The translations under genes were made by a program, and so were the position numbers. Below are positions 12,205 to 23,147 of a stretch of 64,000 nt of DNA, piece by piece (the first letter of the stretch is position 1; each line of letters opens with the position of its first letter). Source of the stretch: Erpetoichthys calabaricus. Its lineage: Eukaryota; Chordata; Cladistia; Polypteriformes; Polypteridae. The notes beneath the pieces are model-generated. The model did no database searches, had not been told where the DNA came from, and was given only the letters and a program-made list of their open reading frames with translations. The DNA lies in assembly GCF_900747795.2 (NCBI RefSeq), contig NC_041401.2, forward strand, positions 61,889,110 through 61,953,109, given 5' to 3'.

Positions 12205-12684
12205 CTAAAACATAATATCATAGAGGTGTTCTATTGGATTTAGGTCAGGTGAGTGTGGAGGCCAGTCAATGATATCAATTCCTTCATCCTCCAGGAACTG
12301 CCTGCATACTCTCGCCACATAAGGCCAGGCATTGTCGTGCACCAGGAGGAACCCAGGACCCATTGCACCAGCATAGGGTCTGACAATGGGTCCAAGGATT
12401 TCATCCCTATACCTAATGGCAGTCAAGGTGCCGTTGTCTAGCCTGTAGAGGCCTGTAGAGGCCTGTAGAGTACCTCCATGGATATGCCTCTCCAGACCAT
12501 CATTGACCCCCCCACCAAACCGGTCATGCTGAATGATAATACAGGCAGCATAACGTTCTCCACGGCTTCTCCAGACCCTTTCACATCTGTCACATGTGCT
12601 CGGGATGAACCTGCTCTCATCTGTGAAAAGCACAAGGCGCCAGTGGTGGACCTGCCAATTCTGGTATTCTATGGCAAATGCCAA
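12205..12684 (-). pseudogene. Tc1-like transposase, catalytic part
   Basis: This 159-codon stretch keeps the DDE catalytic pattern: Asp in LFTDESRF, Asp in LLVHDNAWPY and Glu in SPDLNPIEHL. Thirty-four residues lie between the second Asp and the Glu, the DD34E spacing of Tc1. A slipped triple copy of GCCTGTAGAGG near 12440-12470 lies inside the coding region and probably changes the frame or adds residues (the LQASTG stretches). The frame ends at DIMF and is not continuous with the DNA-binding part further upstream, so no full transposase can be made. Confidence 0.85.
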
Positions 12685-12878
12685 TCAAGCTCCATGGTGC
12701 CAGGCAGTGAGCACAGGACCTACTAGAGGACATCGGGCCCTCAGACCACCCTCATGAAGTCTGTTTCTGATTGTTTGGTCAGAGACGTTCACACCAGTGG
12801 CCTACTGGAGGTCATTTTGTAGCCTTTGGCAGTGCTCATCCTGTTCCTCCTTGCCCAAAGGAGCAGATACCGATCCTG

Positions 12879-13166
12879 CTAATGGGTTAAGGACCTTCTA
12901 CAGCCCTGTCCAGCTCTCCTAGAGTAACTGTCTGTCTCCTTGAATCTCCTCCATGCCCTTGAGACTGTGCTGGGAGACACAGCAAACCTTCTGGCAATGA
13001 CACGTATTGAAGTGCCATTCTGGAGAAGATGGACTACCTGTGCCAGCACTGTAGGGTCCAGGTATTGCCCCTTGCTACCAGTAGTGACACTGACCGTAGC
13101 CAAATGTAAAACTAGTGAAAAAACAGTCCGAAAAGATGAGGAGGAAAAAATAACAGTGGCCTCCAC
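12879..13166 (-). pseudogene. Tc1-like transposase, DNA-binding N-terminal part
   Basis: The segment DPTVLAQVVHLLQNGTSIRV and the following ARRFAVSPSTVSRAWRRFKET form a typical paired-like helix-turn-helix of Tc1 transposases, which binds the inverted repeats. It ends at RRSLTH, where the frame breaks before the second DNA-binding half. The first 30 or so residues, up to GSKGQYL, do not look like transposase and may be fortuitous. Confidence 0.8.
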
Positions 13167-13370
13167 TTGTTAAACCATTCCTGTTTTGAGGGTCATCTCT
13201 TTGTTACCCCTCTAGTGCACCTGTTGTTAATTTAATTAACACCAAAGCAGCTGAAACTGATTAACAATCCCCTCCGCTACTTAACTGACCAGATCAATAG
13301 CCCAGAAGATTCATTGACTTGATGCCATACTCTGATTAAAAAGTGTTCCTTTAATTTTTTTGAGCAGTAT

Positions 13371-15111
13371 ATTTTATCTATGCATAAAACATAGCCAAAT
13401 GTAGATTTTATATATTTGAAATAAACAAAATGCTTGCATATGGTTTATTTTGCATTTTTTATGTACATGTTACATATGTTATGTATACCCATGATCTGAA
13501 AACCTGCTTTATTTGTTTCAGGGTTATTGATGACCTAAAGCCAGTCCTAAAGGCAATGGGATTAAGGAGCAGGAACCAACTTGGATGGGCCACATAAGGC
13601 ACATTCCCACCGTGGGATCTTTTTCATGAACCAGGGACTTTTGGTAGCATTCCCACAGCAGGAACTCAGAACCATTTGTAGTTTCTGGGACTTTTTTTAG
13701 CTCTGTTACAGGATTGGGCAGGTAGTGCAGATAAGACAGCAGCACAGGGTATGTACTTTCCGTTCAACCAGAAACTATTGCGAGTTGGGCTCGAACGATG
13801 GATTGTACTGATTGGTTGGCCACAAGCACTGGCACCATCTTACAGATCTATTAGAAGTTTGGACTTTGGAGAGTTGCCATGCCAAATGCCATTAAACAAA
13901 AGAAGAGTTAACCGGTGAAGATGGAGTGATGCATTTCACAGCACCATATGCACCACATCAAACAATAATCTCCCCCGTGATGTCACGATCACTTCGAAGC
14001 AATAAGGAGCGGATTCCCCCATGAACTCCTGATCACACCACACATCACACCGCATCACTCTTCCTCTTCTTTGCACATCCCATTATTTTGCAGAAAACTT
14101 GCAGTTCCCTGAGAACGTAACACAAGAAAGTGGTCAGCGATCACGTGTGGCCCAGGACCTGCATCATCCTGGAACTTAGTGGTCCCTGTAAACAAAGTTG
14201 CTGTTGTAGGAAAGCGTCTATACAAGAACTTAACCGTATTCAATCATTTAGAATAGCCAGTTTGGAATGTCTCTGGACTGTACTGTGGGCAGGTGAGATG
14301 GAGAAAATGTCATACAAATAGTGGCATTATATGAAAACTTTTCAAAAGAAATAGACCTAATTTCAGTGCCACCATGTTACCTGATATGTACAGTAAATTC
14401 TATATATGTGTTTTCTTGAACATTAATTCTTGGTATATTGTGCAGGCTTCACAGCTTATAGAATTTAGCATTTACAAAATACAAATGTATTAAACTGTAG
14501 GCAAGTGCATTAACAGTCCATTTAAATGTTATTGTGCTTGATCGTCCCTTGCTTTTATCCCATTAAATGTTTTTCAATGTCCGTTCTCTCACTGCATGAC
14601 CAACCTACAAAATGTCTTTGACTAGTTTGTATTTCATGGTTATTCCTTTTTAGCTACCATGAATAATAGCTTATTCTTTCAGCCTTTCCATTGCTATTTG
14701 TCAGATTTCCTTATTGAAGCAATTATACTCATTTCTAAGGATTTTGTAGAAGTAGAATTTTCTTGGTCTTTATTAGGGATTGTCAGGAATTCTCCAGTCT
14801 GTACAATATTCTGTGATTATTTTGTTTCTTTTTATATATTAATTATGTAGATATTATTTTATCTTGACCACTTTTGAAGTCTGTCGTTGTCTGTGCTCAA
14901 AAAGCTGTCCTTTCATTGGGTGTTTCAGGGCTTTCCTTTTAACGTTTTCAATGCAGATGTTAAATAAATCTACAGTATTACTGTTTTATCAACAGAATAT
15001 TCATTTGATCAGGTGTGTAAGAAGTGACAAAATATCTGATAATAAGAAAGAGAAAATATAAATGGCTTAGTTTATCAAAGGGTTGTTTTTTGTTTTTATT
15101 ATATATATATA
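13371..15111. other. Unassigned; possible non-autonomous element at about 13.5-14.3 kb
   Basis: The stretch at 13520-14320 is less AT-rich than its surroundings. It has phrases such as GAACCAGGGACTTTTGG and CAGCAGGAACTCAGAACC that look like a degraded non-autonomous DNA transposon, but I found no clean inverted ends. From 14330 to 15110 I see only AT-rich sequence. Confidence 0.3.
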
Positions 15112-15331
15112 TACAGTGCATCCAGAAAGTATTCACAGCGCATCACTTTTTCCACATTTTGTTATGTTGCAGCCTTATTCCAAAATGGATTAAATTTTTT
15201 TTTTCCTCAGAATTCTACACACAACACCCCATAATGACAACGTGAAAAAACGTTTACTTGAGGTTTTTGCAAATTTATTAAAAATAAAAAAACTGAGAAA
15301 TCACATGTACATAAGTATTCACAGCCTTTGC

Positions 15332-16321
15332 TCAATACTTTGTCGATGCACCTTTGGCAGCAATTACAGCCTCAAGTCTTTTTGAATATGATGCCACAAG
15401 CTTGGCACACCTATCCTTGGATGGGAAGCGTTGGTGCACAGCCATTTTAAGATCTCTCCAGAGATGTTCAATCGGATTCAAGTCTGGGCTCTGGCTGGGC
15501 CACTCAAGGACATTCACAGAGTTGTCCTGAAGCCACTCCTTTGATATCCTGGCTGTGTGCTTAGGGTCGTTGTCCTGCTGAAAGATGAACCGTCGCCCCA
15601 GTCTGAGGTCAAGAGCACTCTGGAGCAGGTTTTCATCCAGGATGTCTCTGTACATTGCTGGAGTCATCTTTCCCTTTATCCTGACTAGTCTCCCAGTCCC
15701 TGCCGCTAAAAAACATCCCCACAGCATGATGCTGCCACCACCATGCTTCACCATAGGGATGGTATTGGCCTGGTGATAAGCGGTACCTGGTTTCCTCCAA
15801 ACGTGATGCCTGGCATTCACAACAAAGAGTTCAATCTTTATCTCATCAGACCAGAGAATTTTCTTTCTCATGGTCTGAGAGTCCTTCAGGTGCCTTTTGG
15901 CAAACTCCAGGCGGGCTGCCATGTGCCTTTTACTAAGGAGTGGCTTCCGTCTGGTCACTGTACCATACAGGCCTGATTGGTGGATTGCTGCAGAGATGGT
16001 TGTCCTTCTGGAAGGTACTCCTCTCTCCACAGAGGACCTCTGGAGCTCTGACAGAGTGACCATCGGGTTCTTGGTCACCTCCCTGACTAAGGCCCTTCTC
16101 CCCCGATCGCTCAGTTTAGGTGGCCGGCCAGCTCTAGGAAGAGTCCTGGTGGTTTCGAACTTCTTCCAGTTACGGATGATGGAGGCCCCTGTGCTCATTG
16201 GGACCTTCAAAGCAGCAGAAATTTTTCTGTAACCTTCCCTAGATTTGTGCCTCGAGACAATCCTGTCTCGGAGGTCTACAGACAATTCCTTTGACTTCAT
16301 GCTTGGTTTGTGCTCTGACAT
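15332..16321 (-). CDS. Tc1 transposase, 329 codons, open but with an internal deletion
   Basis: The family cuts and pastes DNA at TA sites using a DD34E catalytic core. The paired-like DNA-binding region covers about residues 10-120, with the GRPPKLS linker at 65-71. The catalytic residues are all present: Asp159 in WSDE, Asp250 in FQQDNDPKHT and Glu285 in NPIEHLW, with 34 residues between the last two. Compared with typical Tc1 proteins of about 340-350 residues, about 18-20 residues appear to be missing after QRFPS (around 300), where related proteins have a NLTELE...EEW stretch. The deletion keeps the frame, and the protein then ends with the usual AAKGASTKY. The start is the Met of MSEHKPSMKSKEL, the common Tc1 start. 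The open frame suggests recent activity of the family, but function of this protein is doubtful. Confidence 0.92.
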   Translation of the reverse strand: MSEHKPSMKSKELSVDLRDRIVSRHKSREGYRKISAALKVPMSTGASIIRNWKKFETTRTLPRAGRPPKLSDRGRRALVREVTKNPMVTLSELQRSSVERGVPSRRTTISAAIHQSGLYGTVTRRKPLLSKRHMAARLEFAKRHLKDSQTMRKKILWSDEIKIELFVVNARHHVWRKPGTAYHQANTIPMVKHGGGSIMLWGCFLAAGTGRLVRIKGKMTPAMYRDILDENLLQSALDLRLGRRFIFQQDNDPKHTARISKEWLQDNSVNVLEWPSQSPDLNPIEHLWRDLKMAVHQRFPSKDRCAKLVASYSKRLEAVIAAKGASTKY

Positions 16322-16571
16322 GAACTGTCAACTGTGGGACCTTATATAGACAGGTGTGTGCCTTTCCAAATCATATCTAGTCAAATGAATTTACCACAGG
16401 TGGACTCCAATTAAGCTGCAGAAACATCTCAAGGATGATCAGGGGAAACAGGATGCACCTGAGCTCAAGTTTGAGCTTCATGGCAAAGGCTGTGAATACT
16501 TATGTACATGTGCTTTGTCAGTTTTTTTATTTTTAATAAATTTGCAAAAATCTCAAGTAAACTTTTTTCAC

Positions 16572-16572
<1 letters not shown>

Positions 16573-16616
<44 letters not shown>
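16573..16616. repeat. (TA)n microsatellite at the truncated transposon end
   Basis: About 22 TA units directly follow the inner part of the right Tc1 inverted repeat. The left end of the same transposon also abuts a short TA run (about 15100-15111), so the transposon seems to have entered a TA-rich target. Confidence 0.95.
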
Positions 16617-16619
<3 letters not shown>

Positions 16620-16841
16620 TTATAAAATACTGTTGGTTAGCCATTTGAACCTGCACCTTAGTGACTCTTTAGGAATTTAACAGTGCTCGGAGTCTCAAAG
16701 AGCCTTAAAAGTATTTGTTGCCTTGAGATGTAGTTTTTTTTAAGCAAAAAAATTCTACTTAAAGCCTCATTTTCATTACACTCTTAATGTTTAATGCATA
16801 TTACAGTATATTATTTTTTAAAATATATGTAACCAGTAGAG

Positions 16842-17160
16842 GGCGGCATGGTGGCGCAGTGGTAGCGCTGCTGCCTTGCAGTAAGGAGACACAGGTTCAC
16901 TTCCCAGGTCCTCCACGCGTGGAGTTTGCATGTTCTCCCCGTGTCTGTGAGAGTTTCCTCCCACAGTCCAAAGACATGCAGGTTAGGTACATTGGCGATT
17001 CTAAATTGTCAATAGTGTGTGCTTGGTGTGTGGGTGTCCTGCGGTGGGTTGGTGCCCTGCCTGAAATGGTTCCTGCCCTGTGTTGGCTGGGATTGGCTCC
17101 AGCAGACCCCTGTGACCCTGTGTTCGGATTCAACGGGTTGGAAAATGGGTGGATGGATGG
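16842..17160 (+). mobile_element. tRNA-derived SINE, complete
   Basis: It starts GGCGGCATGGTGGCGCAGTG (box A-like), has box B-like GGTTCACTTCC, the usual body, and a GGATGGATGG tail. A 17-base target duplication, ATGTAACCAGTAGAGGG, lies at 16827-16843 and 17161-17177 and is identical in both copies, so the insertion is young. Confidence 0.95.
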
Positions 17161-17177
17161 ATGTAACCAGTAGAGGG

Positions 17178-17690
17178 TTTCTACCAAGCCCCAAACCCCA
17201 GACACAATACAGTCACGGGTTCAAATAATGGATTTTTAATCCATTAAGCACCAAATACTATAAAGAACAGCCAATTATCATACAAAACAAAGACTCTTTT
17301 CCTCTCTTTCTGCTTTCTGTTGAGTGTCGCCCAGCTCTGACTCCTCAAGGTAAGGCAGTGGGCTCCTTTTATGCTGGACCTGGAATGGTGATGACTTGTG
17401 GAAAGCACTCACTTCAAGGTTGTTTGGGAACCAAGGAAGTCCTCCCCTGATAGTGCCCCCTTCTGGCACCCAGGGACCCCAATGGGACTGCACTTCTGAT
17501 CTCCAGTTCCCATGTACCCCAGCAGGTGTCCAAGATGAGACGCTTCCAGTGGACCACAGCCATCCAATGTATCGGGATAGAACTGCTCCTGGCCTGGTTT
17601 CTGCTTATCCATCCCCTGGCACCTTCCATCTTGTCCAGCACTCATGCCACCATCCAGCTGGGATGCCCCTCCGTGGCACTCACATATGTT
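17178..17690 (+). mobile_element. Unclassified interspersed repeat, copy 1
   Basis: The segment begins near CCAAGCCCCAAACCCCAGAC and is GC-richer than its flanks. Its first 50 or so bases match the reverse complement of 18880-18945, and a second block (GTGGAC...CCAATG region) resembles 18590-18650 loosely. The two copies therefore belong to one family in opposite orientation, about 0.8 kb apart. I cannot assign a superfamily; a solitary terminal repeat or a non-autonomous element are both possible. Confidence 0.45.
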
Positions 17691-17829
17691 ACTTGTTTTT
17701 CGATGTTCAGTAACTTTCATCTTAAATACATTAGTGATTTCTGCAATAGCATTTCAGACTTCTTTCTTATTTATTTGCTAGGCTTATTTGCCTTTTATTC
17801 ATTGTTTATAATAATAATGATGCAACTTA

Positions 17830-18480
17830 AGTAATAATAAATAATAATAATAATAATACATTTTATTTATATAGCGCCTTTCCCATGCTCAAGGCACTTA
17901 CAGCATAGTAAATTCTCTGTTCATTTAAGGTCAGTAGATTATTTTATTTCTAGAGCTCAGTGGTGAGCCATCTTACTTATTCAAAATCCAATTTGAAGTT
18001 AGCACTGATTAATTCTGTTGCCCTTCCAATTTATTTGATGTTTTTCTTTTTAAAGTCTGTCACCATCTCTTTCATTTTAGTCACACTTACCTTGAGAAAG
18101 TTGTGAGAGCACCATTTTATAAAATGCAATAACTCAATGTTAATATATTAAGTTTGCCAATGTAATTGATGGCAAGGATGGACTGGCATCCTGAAGGGGG
18201 TGGATGGAATGTTGCAAGGCCAGAACAACAACAAGATTTATTTCTATAGCAAACTTTCATATAAAGAATGTGCTTTACAAATGTCACTGAGAAAGTTACA
18301 AGAAAAGAGAAAACAAATAAGATTAGGTAAGAATAATAATAAATTAGCAAGAAAGAAAAAAAAATAAGTATGTATGATTTTTATAAATTAGATTAGATTA
18401 GACTGCATTAATCCTAAAGGGAAAGTCAGATGCATATAGCAGGAGAAACATAAAAACAAAGATACTGATACACAGGACAA
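17830..18480 (-). repeat. Several short LINE 3'-tail relics
   Basis: At 17828-17925 an AATAATAAT run leads into ATTTTATTTATATAGCGCC and CAAGGCACTT, the reversed tail seen in L2-type LINEs. At 18225-18300 an ACAACAACA run leads into ATTTATTTCTATAGC and TGTGCTTTAC, the reverse of the tail near 59.75 kb. At 18375-18480 ATTAGATTAGA leads into TTAATCCTAAAGGGAAAGTC, like the tail common in Rex1-type LINEs. All are short and uncoding. Confidence 0.55.
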
Positions 18481-18532
18481 ATAATACAGCTAATTAATCA
18501 ATTGATAAATAAAAATAAACTTAATAAGTATG

Positions 18533-18950
18533 TCAGGTGCTAGGCGGCAGCCTCCTTTGGTTGGAGTGCCCATGCACATACCTGTGCAGCAATCCGGGCA
18601 TTGTAGTCCAATTGGACAGCCCAGCATAGTGCCACCTGGGGGGAGCTACCAAGAGCAGGTATCCTAATTTGAGTGGTCTTCCTCCTTGCAATGTTGTAGC
18701 ACTGGAAATACTTGAGGGTCCAGTATACAGAGAGCCCCCTAACTTCACTAAGGGAGTTGGAATCAAGTGTGGAGAAAGGACAAAGGTCACCTGGAAGGAA
18801 TGCAGGAGGAAAAGAAAGAGGAGGAAAGCATTGTACTCTGCTGTGTTTGAAATGTACTTTGTTGTACAAAGAAATAAGTTAATTTGAACCCAAGACTGTT
18901 GTGGTGTATTTGTGTCTGGGGTTTGGGGCTCAGTGACTCCCCCTACAGGC
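18533..18950 (-). mobile_element. Unclassified interspersed repeat, copy 2 (inverted)
   Basis: In reverse complement this begins with GTCACTGAGCCCCAAACCCC and continues through GACACAAATACACC, matching the start of copy 1 at 17178 after allowing for substitutions. It ends near GCAGCCTCCTTTGGTTGG in + orientation. Divergence between the copies suggests separate insertions rather than one inverted duplication. Confidence 0.42.
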
Positions 18951-21945
18951 CACATTAAGTACTGTAGCTAGAGGCCTATGCAAGCACACTTATAGTTGGA
19001 ATCAAATCAAAATTAGCGTTAATTAAAGGGTGTGCATGCTTATGCAACACAGGGGTTAAAAGGTATTTTAATTTTAAATCAAGTTGATTTTGTTAAAAAT
19101 AATAACTTTTTAAGTCAAAAACATTTATTAAAGTCGGGAAAAGTGCTAAAGTGATTTATCCTTATGTCAGCCTTTACCTCAACAAATACCTTTTGATAGC
19201 CACTGTATGGATGATGTGGGTGAAGAATGGCGACTTTTAGAAAAGCTAAACAGTAAAGAAACCAAGAACTTCAGCTTTAGTTTAACATTCTTCAATAGTG
19301 TTTTGTGGTATAACAGTAACAATGGAGCTCATTTTGATGGCTTGCTCATTGTAATAATGAGTCCAATAAGAAATGTAATTATTTTTTATTAAAAAGCAGT
19401 GCCAGAGTATGCAGATTATTGTCATAGCTTGATATTGAAAACACAGATTTTATTTTGTGAAAAGTCCACCTATGCACCATTACTCAAGTTAGCAAGGCTC
19501 TAGCCTGCTAACACTAAGCCCAGAGGGGGTGCCTGGTCATTTGTGGGCATACATTCAACAACAGTCATGCATGCTGCTCATGTCATTTCCTAACACCCAT
19601 AATGCAGACCAAGATCACTGCTGGAGTCTCTCACAGCTAGCTTAGGGCACAAGGCAGGAACAAACCCTAGACAGAGCACCTGTCCATCGCAGGGCATCCA
19701 TGCAGTAGCTGAGAAGAAATAGCTGAAAAAAATGTCCACAAAAACTGGAAGAAGATGCACACTCTGAATAGAGAGTAGCCAGGCCTGGATTCAGGAGCCA
19801 TTGGTCATCAGCAATAATCACTGAGCCATGGTATAAGAGCATCACACGTTCTTATTTAAAAGGACATTCAATGACAAATTAGGCGCACATTATAGTTGTT
19901 CATTCAGATCTCATTACTGGAGACGAATACAGTAAATACAACTTGGTCTTTTGCCATGTATGAATAAAGAAAAGGTTAATGAGCAAGGATTCAGCAGCAT
20001 CCATAATACTTAGAGGTGACACAGTGGTGGGCTCTATTGCCATGCAACTTCTGAGTCCCGGTCACTGCTTGTGTTTGGTTTGTCTGTATGAGTTTTTCTT
20101 TGGGTAGTTGGCCTTCTCTCCTACATCTGGGTGGGGACTTTGGCAGCTTTGTGTTAGTCCACCGTGAGCGCACCATGGGGGCTGTTTGTTCTTTGCACCT
20201 GAAGCTTCTAGGATAGGCCCGTGTGCTCACAGGATTGATGACAGATGATAACGTTGATGATGTTTAAATGTATAAAACATTTGATTTATTATTAAATATC
20301 TGAAAAGTATTACATCTTTTGCAAATTACTGCTATTTTATACAAAAAATGACATTCAGTTGTATGAAAAAATAATTCAAGACCCTCTTTCAAAGTATTTG
20401 CCAACTACATTGAAAAGCCAATCGATTCACCATAAATATGAGACGTGATAACTCTAATCCAACCCTACTGTATTCACTGTGCATCAGATAAATCTTGGTA
20501 TTAGCATTCATCACATACTATAATTATTTCTTTTGTTAATTAAACCTTTTCAGATCATCATTTATTTATTCTTGAATGCTTATGTTAGAGCTGCCAGTGA
20601 GGGGGCGAAAACTGATTTTAAATAATAGTTGAGTTGACTATGTTTGGCTTGCTAATAAATTCAGAGTTTTGAACCAGACCTATGAGTCACTTAATAATAA
20701 TAGATCTTCAATATCTACTGATATTCTGAGAAATTCAAAAAATCAGCAACAGGACTAATGTGGATCATCTTACAAATAATATCAGCGGATGAAACAGTAT
20801 TTAAATGAAACAGCTCCTTTAAAACAATGATAGTCAACAGGCTCCCCATATTCGACTAAATCAGTTCACCAAAAGATAGAGCTGAAAACGAGATGAAGAG
20901 ATTAGCAGATGAAAATATTTTGTACTCCCTTGTTTTATTTCAGCAAAAATAGACAACCTGACAAATTCAACATTGACACCTCCTGGTTAATTGTTATGTT
21001 CGCCAGTCATTTTTAACCATCTTTTGGTATACTGAAAAAGTTTCAGCCTTTTAGTTTCTTTTGGATTTTTTAAAATTATTATTTATGGTGTTGTCACCTT
21101 GTTAATGACATCATTCACGTTGCATTACACTTTGCGCCTAGGGGTGATTTCCAGTAGCTGTGGTGTCAATTCATGATGCATCAGATGCCACTTTACTGAA
21201 GATACTAAGGTTGCAGTCTGTATTTGTCCAGACTTTACCCTGAAAAATTAATAAAAGACTCTTGGTGAAGAAGAATTAAAGCACAGTTTTTGTTTTACAG
21301 TTACTAGTTATTTTTAATTTGTCATTTTACAGATTACCTGAGCGGATTTGTCTTACAGTTATGATTTGTATTCATGAGTAAAACTCTGTGACCCAGAAAT
21401 AAAAATACATTAAACTATCAGCATTGTGCTCTTTTCTTGAAAAATGACCTAGTTTGTCAAACCTTATGTTGTTAGCAAGGAATATTTTTAATAAACTGGA
21501 TAACATATGATAGCAGAATGGGTGGTCAGCTTCCATATTTAAAAAACAATAAAAATTACAAATTGATTCCTAAAATCAACCCTACCAGCTGTCACTTAGA
21601 CCGAAATCCAACTTGTAAAACTAACTTTTTTAAATCCATTCAGAACTAAATCTTATATTACTAGTATTATTATTAACTTTTAAACAAGCAATACAGTAAA
21701 AAGCAGAAATCAACCAAAAATAAAGAAGCAGGCATGGAAGAAGTTGTGCAGCCATGGGGTACTCATGATCACAGCTGCATACTCCTGCACTACTCTAACG
21801 TCCTCTGATGCAGATGATGTCTTCATCATTATTAATTAGATATAACTGCAGCTTGCAATACTTTTATCATTGCATTCTACTACAAAGAATTTAGTTGGGG
21901 CGTCAACTCTTTGTAAGCAATCACATCATATTTATCAATTTATTT
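18951..21945. other. Mostly unassigned, with two worn SINE relics
   Basis: A relic on the - strand at about 19620-19840 has GCACAAGGCAGGAACAAACC and GGCATCCATGC-type phrases. A relic on the + strand at about 20010-20245 starts GAGGTGACACAGTGGTGGG and ends near ATGACAGATGATAACG. Both resemble diverged members of tRNA-derived SINEs. The rest, including 20250-21940, is AT-rich with no recognised feature. Confidence 0.45.
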
Positions 21946-22048
<103 letters not shown>

Positions 22049-22049
22049 A

Positions 22050-22560
22050 ACTTTTTCTTCTCAGGGAAATGTGGACCCCGAAGTACTTGTAGGAGTGGAC
22101 CACCTCTACATCTACTCCCTGAATTATGACTGGACATAGAGGCTGTCTGGTATGGTGAAAGTCAATAACCACTTCCTTGGTTTTACTGATGTTTAGTTGC
22201 AGACAATTCTCTTTTCACCAAGAAACAAACTTCTCCACCTGACCCCTCTGCTTTTTCTCATCCCCCTTATCAACACACCCCATAAGTGCAGGATCATCTG
22301 AGAGTTTCTGCAAGTGACATGACCTGGTGTTATATTTATAGTCTGATGTGTACAGAGTGAAGAGAAAAGGAGACAGGGCTGTTCCTTGTGGTGCTCCAGT
22401 GTTGCTCACATCCATATGAGAAACACAGTCCTTGAGTCTGCCCAACAGATAGTCCATTGTCCAGGACACAACAGGCTCATCCACCTGCATATCTCCAAGC
22501 TTACCTCTTAGCAGGGATTGCTGGATGGTATTGAAGGCACTAGAAAAATCAAAAAACATA
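22050..22560 (-). mobile_element. Rex1-like LINE reverse transcriptase fragment, copy 1
   Basis: On the - strand the translation contains FFDFSSAFNTIQ, NTGAPQGTALSPFLFTLYT, a decayed catalytic site (KLSDDPALMG in place of the usual SDDTA), EKFVSWCEENCLQLNISKTKE and VVHSYKYFGVHI. This order of motifs is typical of Rex1/CR1-type reverse transcriptases of fishes. The fragment is truncated at both ends and stops at the GATA array. The second copy at 23740-24155 covers the same part of the protein. Confidence 0.8.
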
Positions 22561-22599
22561 ATTCAATCTTTCGAATAAACAAATAAACATCAATCTATC

Positions 22600-23043
22600 T
22601 GTTTTGAAAAGATCAGACTCGACACACTTAAAAAGGTTTGGGGCAGCCACCCATATATTATCCCTGGCTGCAATGGGTTTAGTTTTAGGTAGAAGTGTCT
22701 CTGTTGGAGTCCAGACATGAACTGCTGAGGGTTTGGCAAGATGGTGGGTTTAAGTGCTCAAAGTGGAAATTACGTAGGGGAACCAGAAGTGACCTTCTTC
22801 TGATGTCGTCCTGGGCACTGGAACACAAAGTGACATCATCCTAGGCGCTGGAACCAGAAGTGATGTCATCCTGGGTGTCGGAACCGGAAGTGACATCTTC
22901 AATTTTTGAGTCAGACAGGTTTTCCCGTGGCTGGTCTGCAGAGACAACAGGAGAAGGTTTAGTGCACCCCAGCACCACCTGGCCTAGCATGGAATTACCT
23001 TCACTTGGTCCATACAACGTCCTCCTGCTCGCACGTGCATGAC
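22600..23043 (-). mobile_element. Unclassified element with an ETS/CRE-like minisatellite
   Basis: This GC-richer block lies between the Rex1 fragment and the CTAT array. Within 22780-22905, about four imperfect 30-base units repeat GGAACCRGAAGTGAYRTCAT with a CCTGGGCGC linker. In reverse complement the block starts TGTCATGCACGTGCGAGCAG next to the array. I cannot assign a family; a terminal repeat of a retroelement or a non-autonomous element is possible. Confidence 0.4.
22780..22905. repeat. Minisatellite of about 30-base units
   Basis: Four degenerate units each carry GGAACC-R-GAAGTGA followed by a TCATCCTGGG-like stretch. The last unit has the exact ETS-family core ACCGGAAGTG. Several units have a TGAYRTCA half-match to the CRE site. 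The regulatory reading is only an inference. Confidence 0.6.
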
Positions 23044-23044
23044 A

Positions 23045-23147
<103 letters not shown>

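Larger units (their letters stand above)
11773..13370 (-). mobile_element. Tc1-like transposon with CTGCTCAAAAAAATTAAAGG ends
   Basis: The terminal inverted repeats are CTGCTCAAAAAAATTAAAGG and about ten more bases at each end, next to TA dinucleotides as expected for the TA target of Tc1/mariner. The - strand carries the transposase in two main pieces, the catalytic part (12205-12684) and the DNA-binding part (12879-13166), separated by frame breaks. The total of about 1.6 kb is normal for the family. The inverted ends remain almost identical, so the copy is younger than its left neighbour but not active. Confidence 0.92.
15112..16616 (-). mobile_element. Tc1/mariner transposon, nearly open, right end truncated
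   Basis: The left end has a long inverted repeat starting CAGTGCATCCAGAAAGTATT. The inner part of the repeat (15255-15330, including TTGCAAATTTATTAAAAATA) is matched in reverse at 16485-16572, but the outer 130 or so bases of the right repeat are missing and a TA tract takes their place. The left end also abuts a short TA run. The transposase frame at 15332-16321 is open. Without the outer right end, where transposase normally binds, this copy should not be mobile. Confidence 0.93.

Noticed and set aside
16897-17205. Open frames on both strands within SINE copies (also at 46 kb, 48.3 kb and 55.9 kb)
   Set aside because: They recur in each SINE copy because the SINE body lacks stops in some frames; SINEs do not code for protein.
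17396-17834. Overlapping open frames on both strands in the unclassified GC-rich repeat
   Set aside because: Openness follows from base composition; no protein family resemblance.
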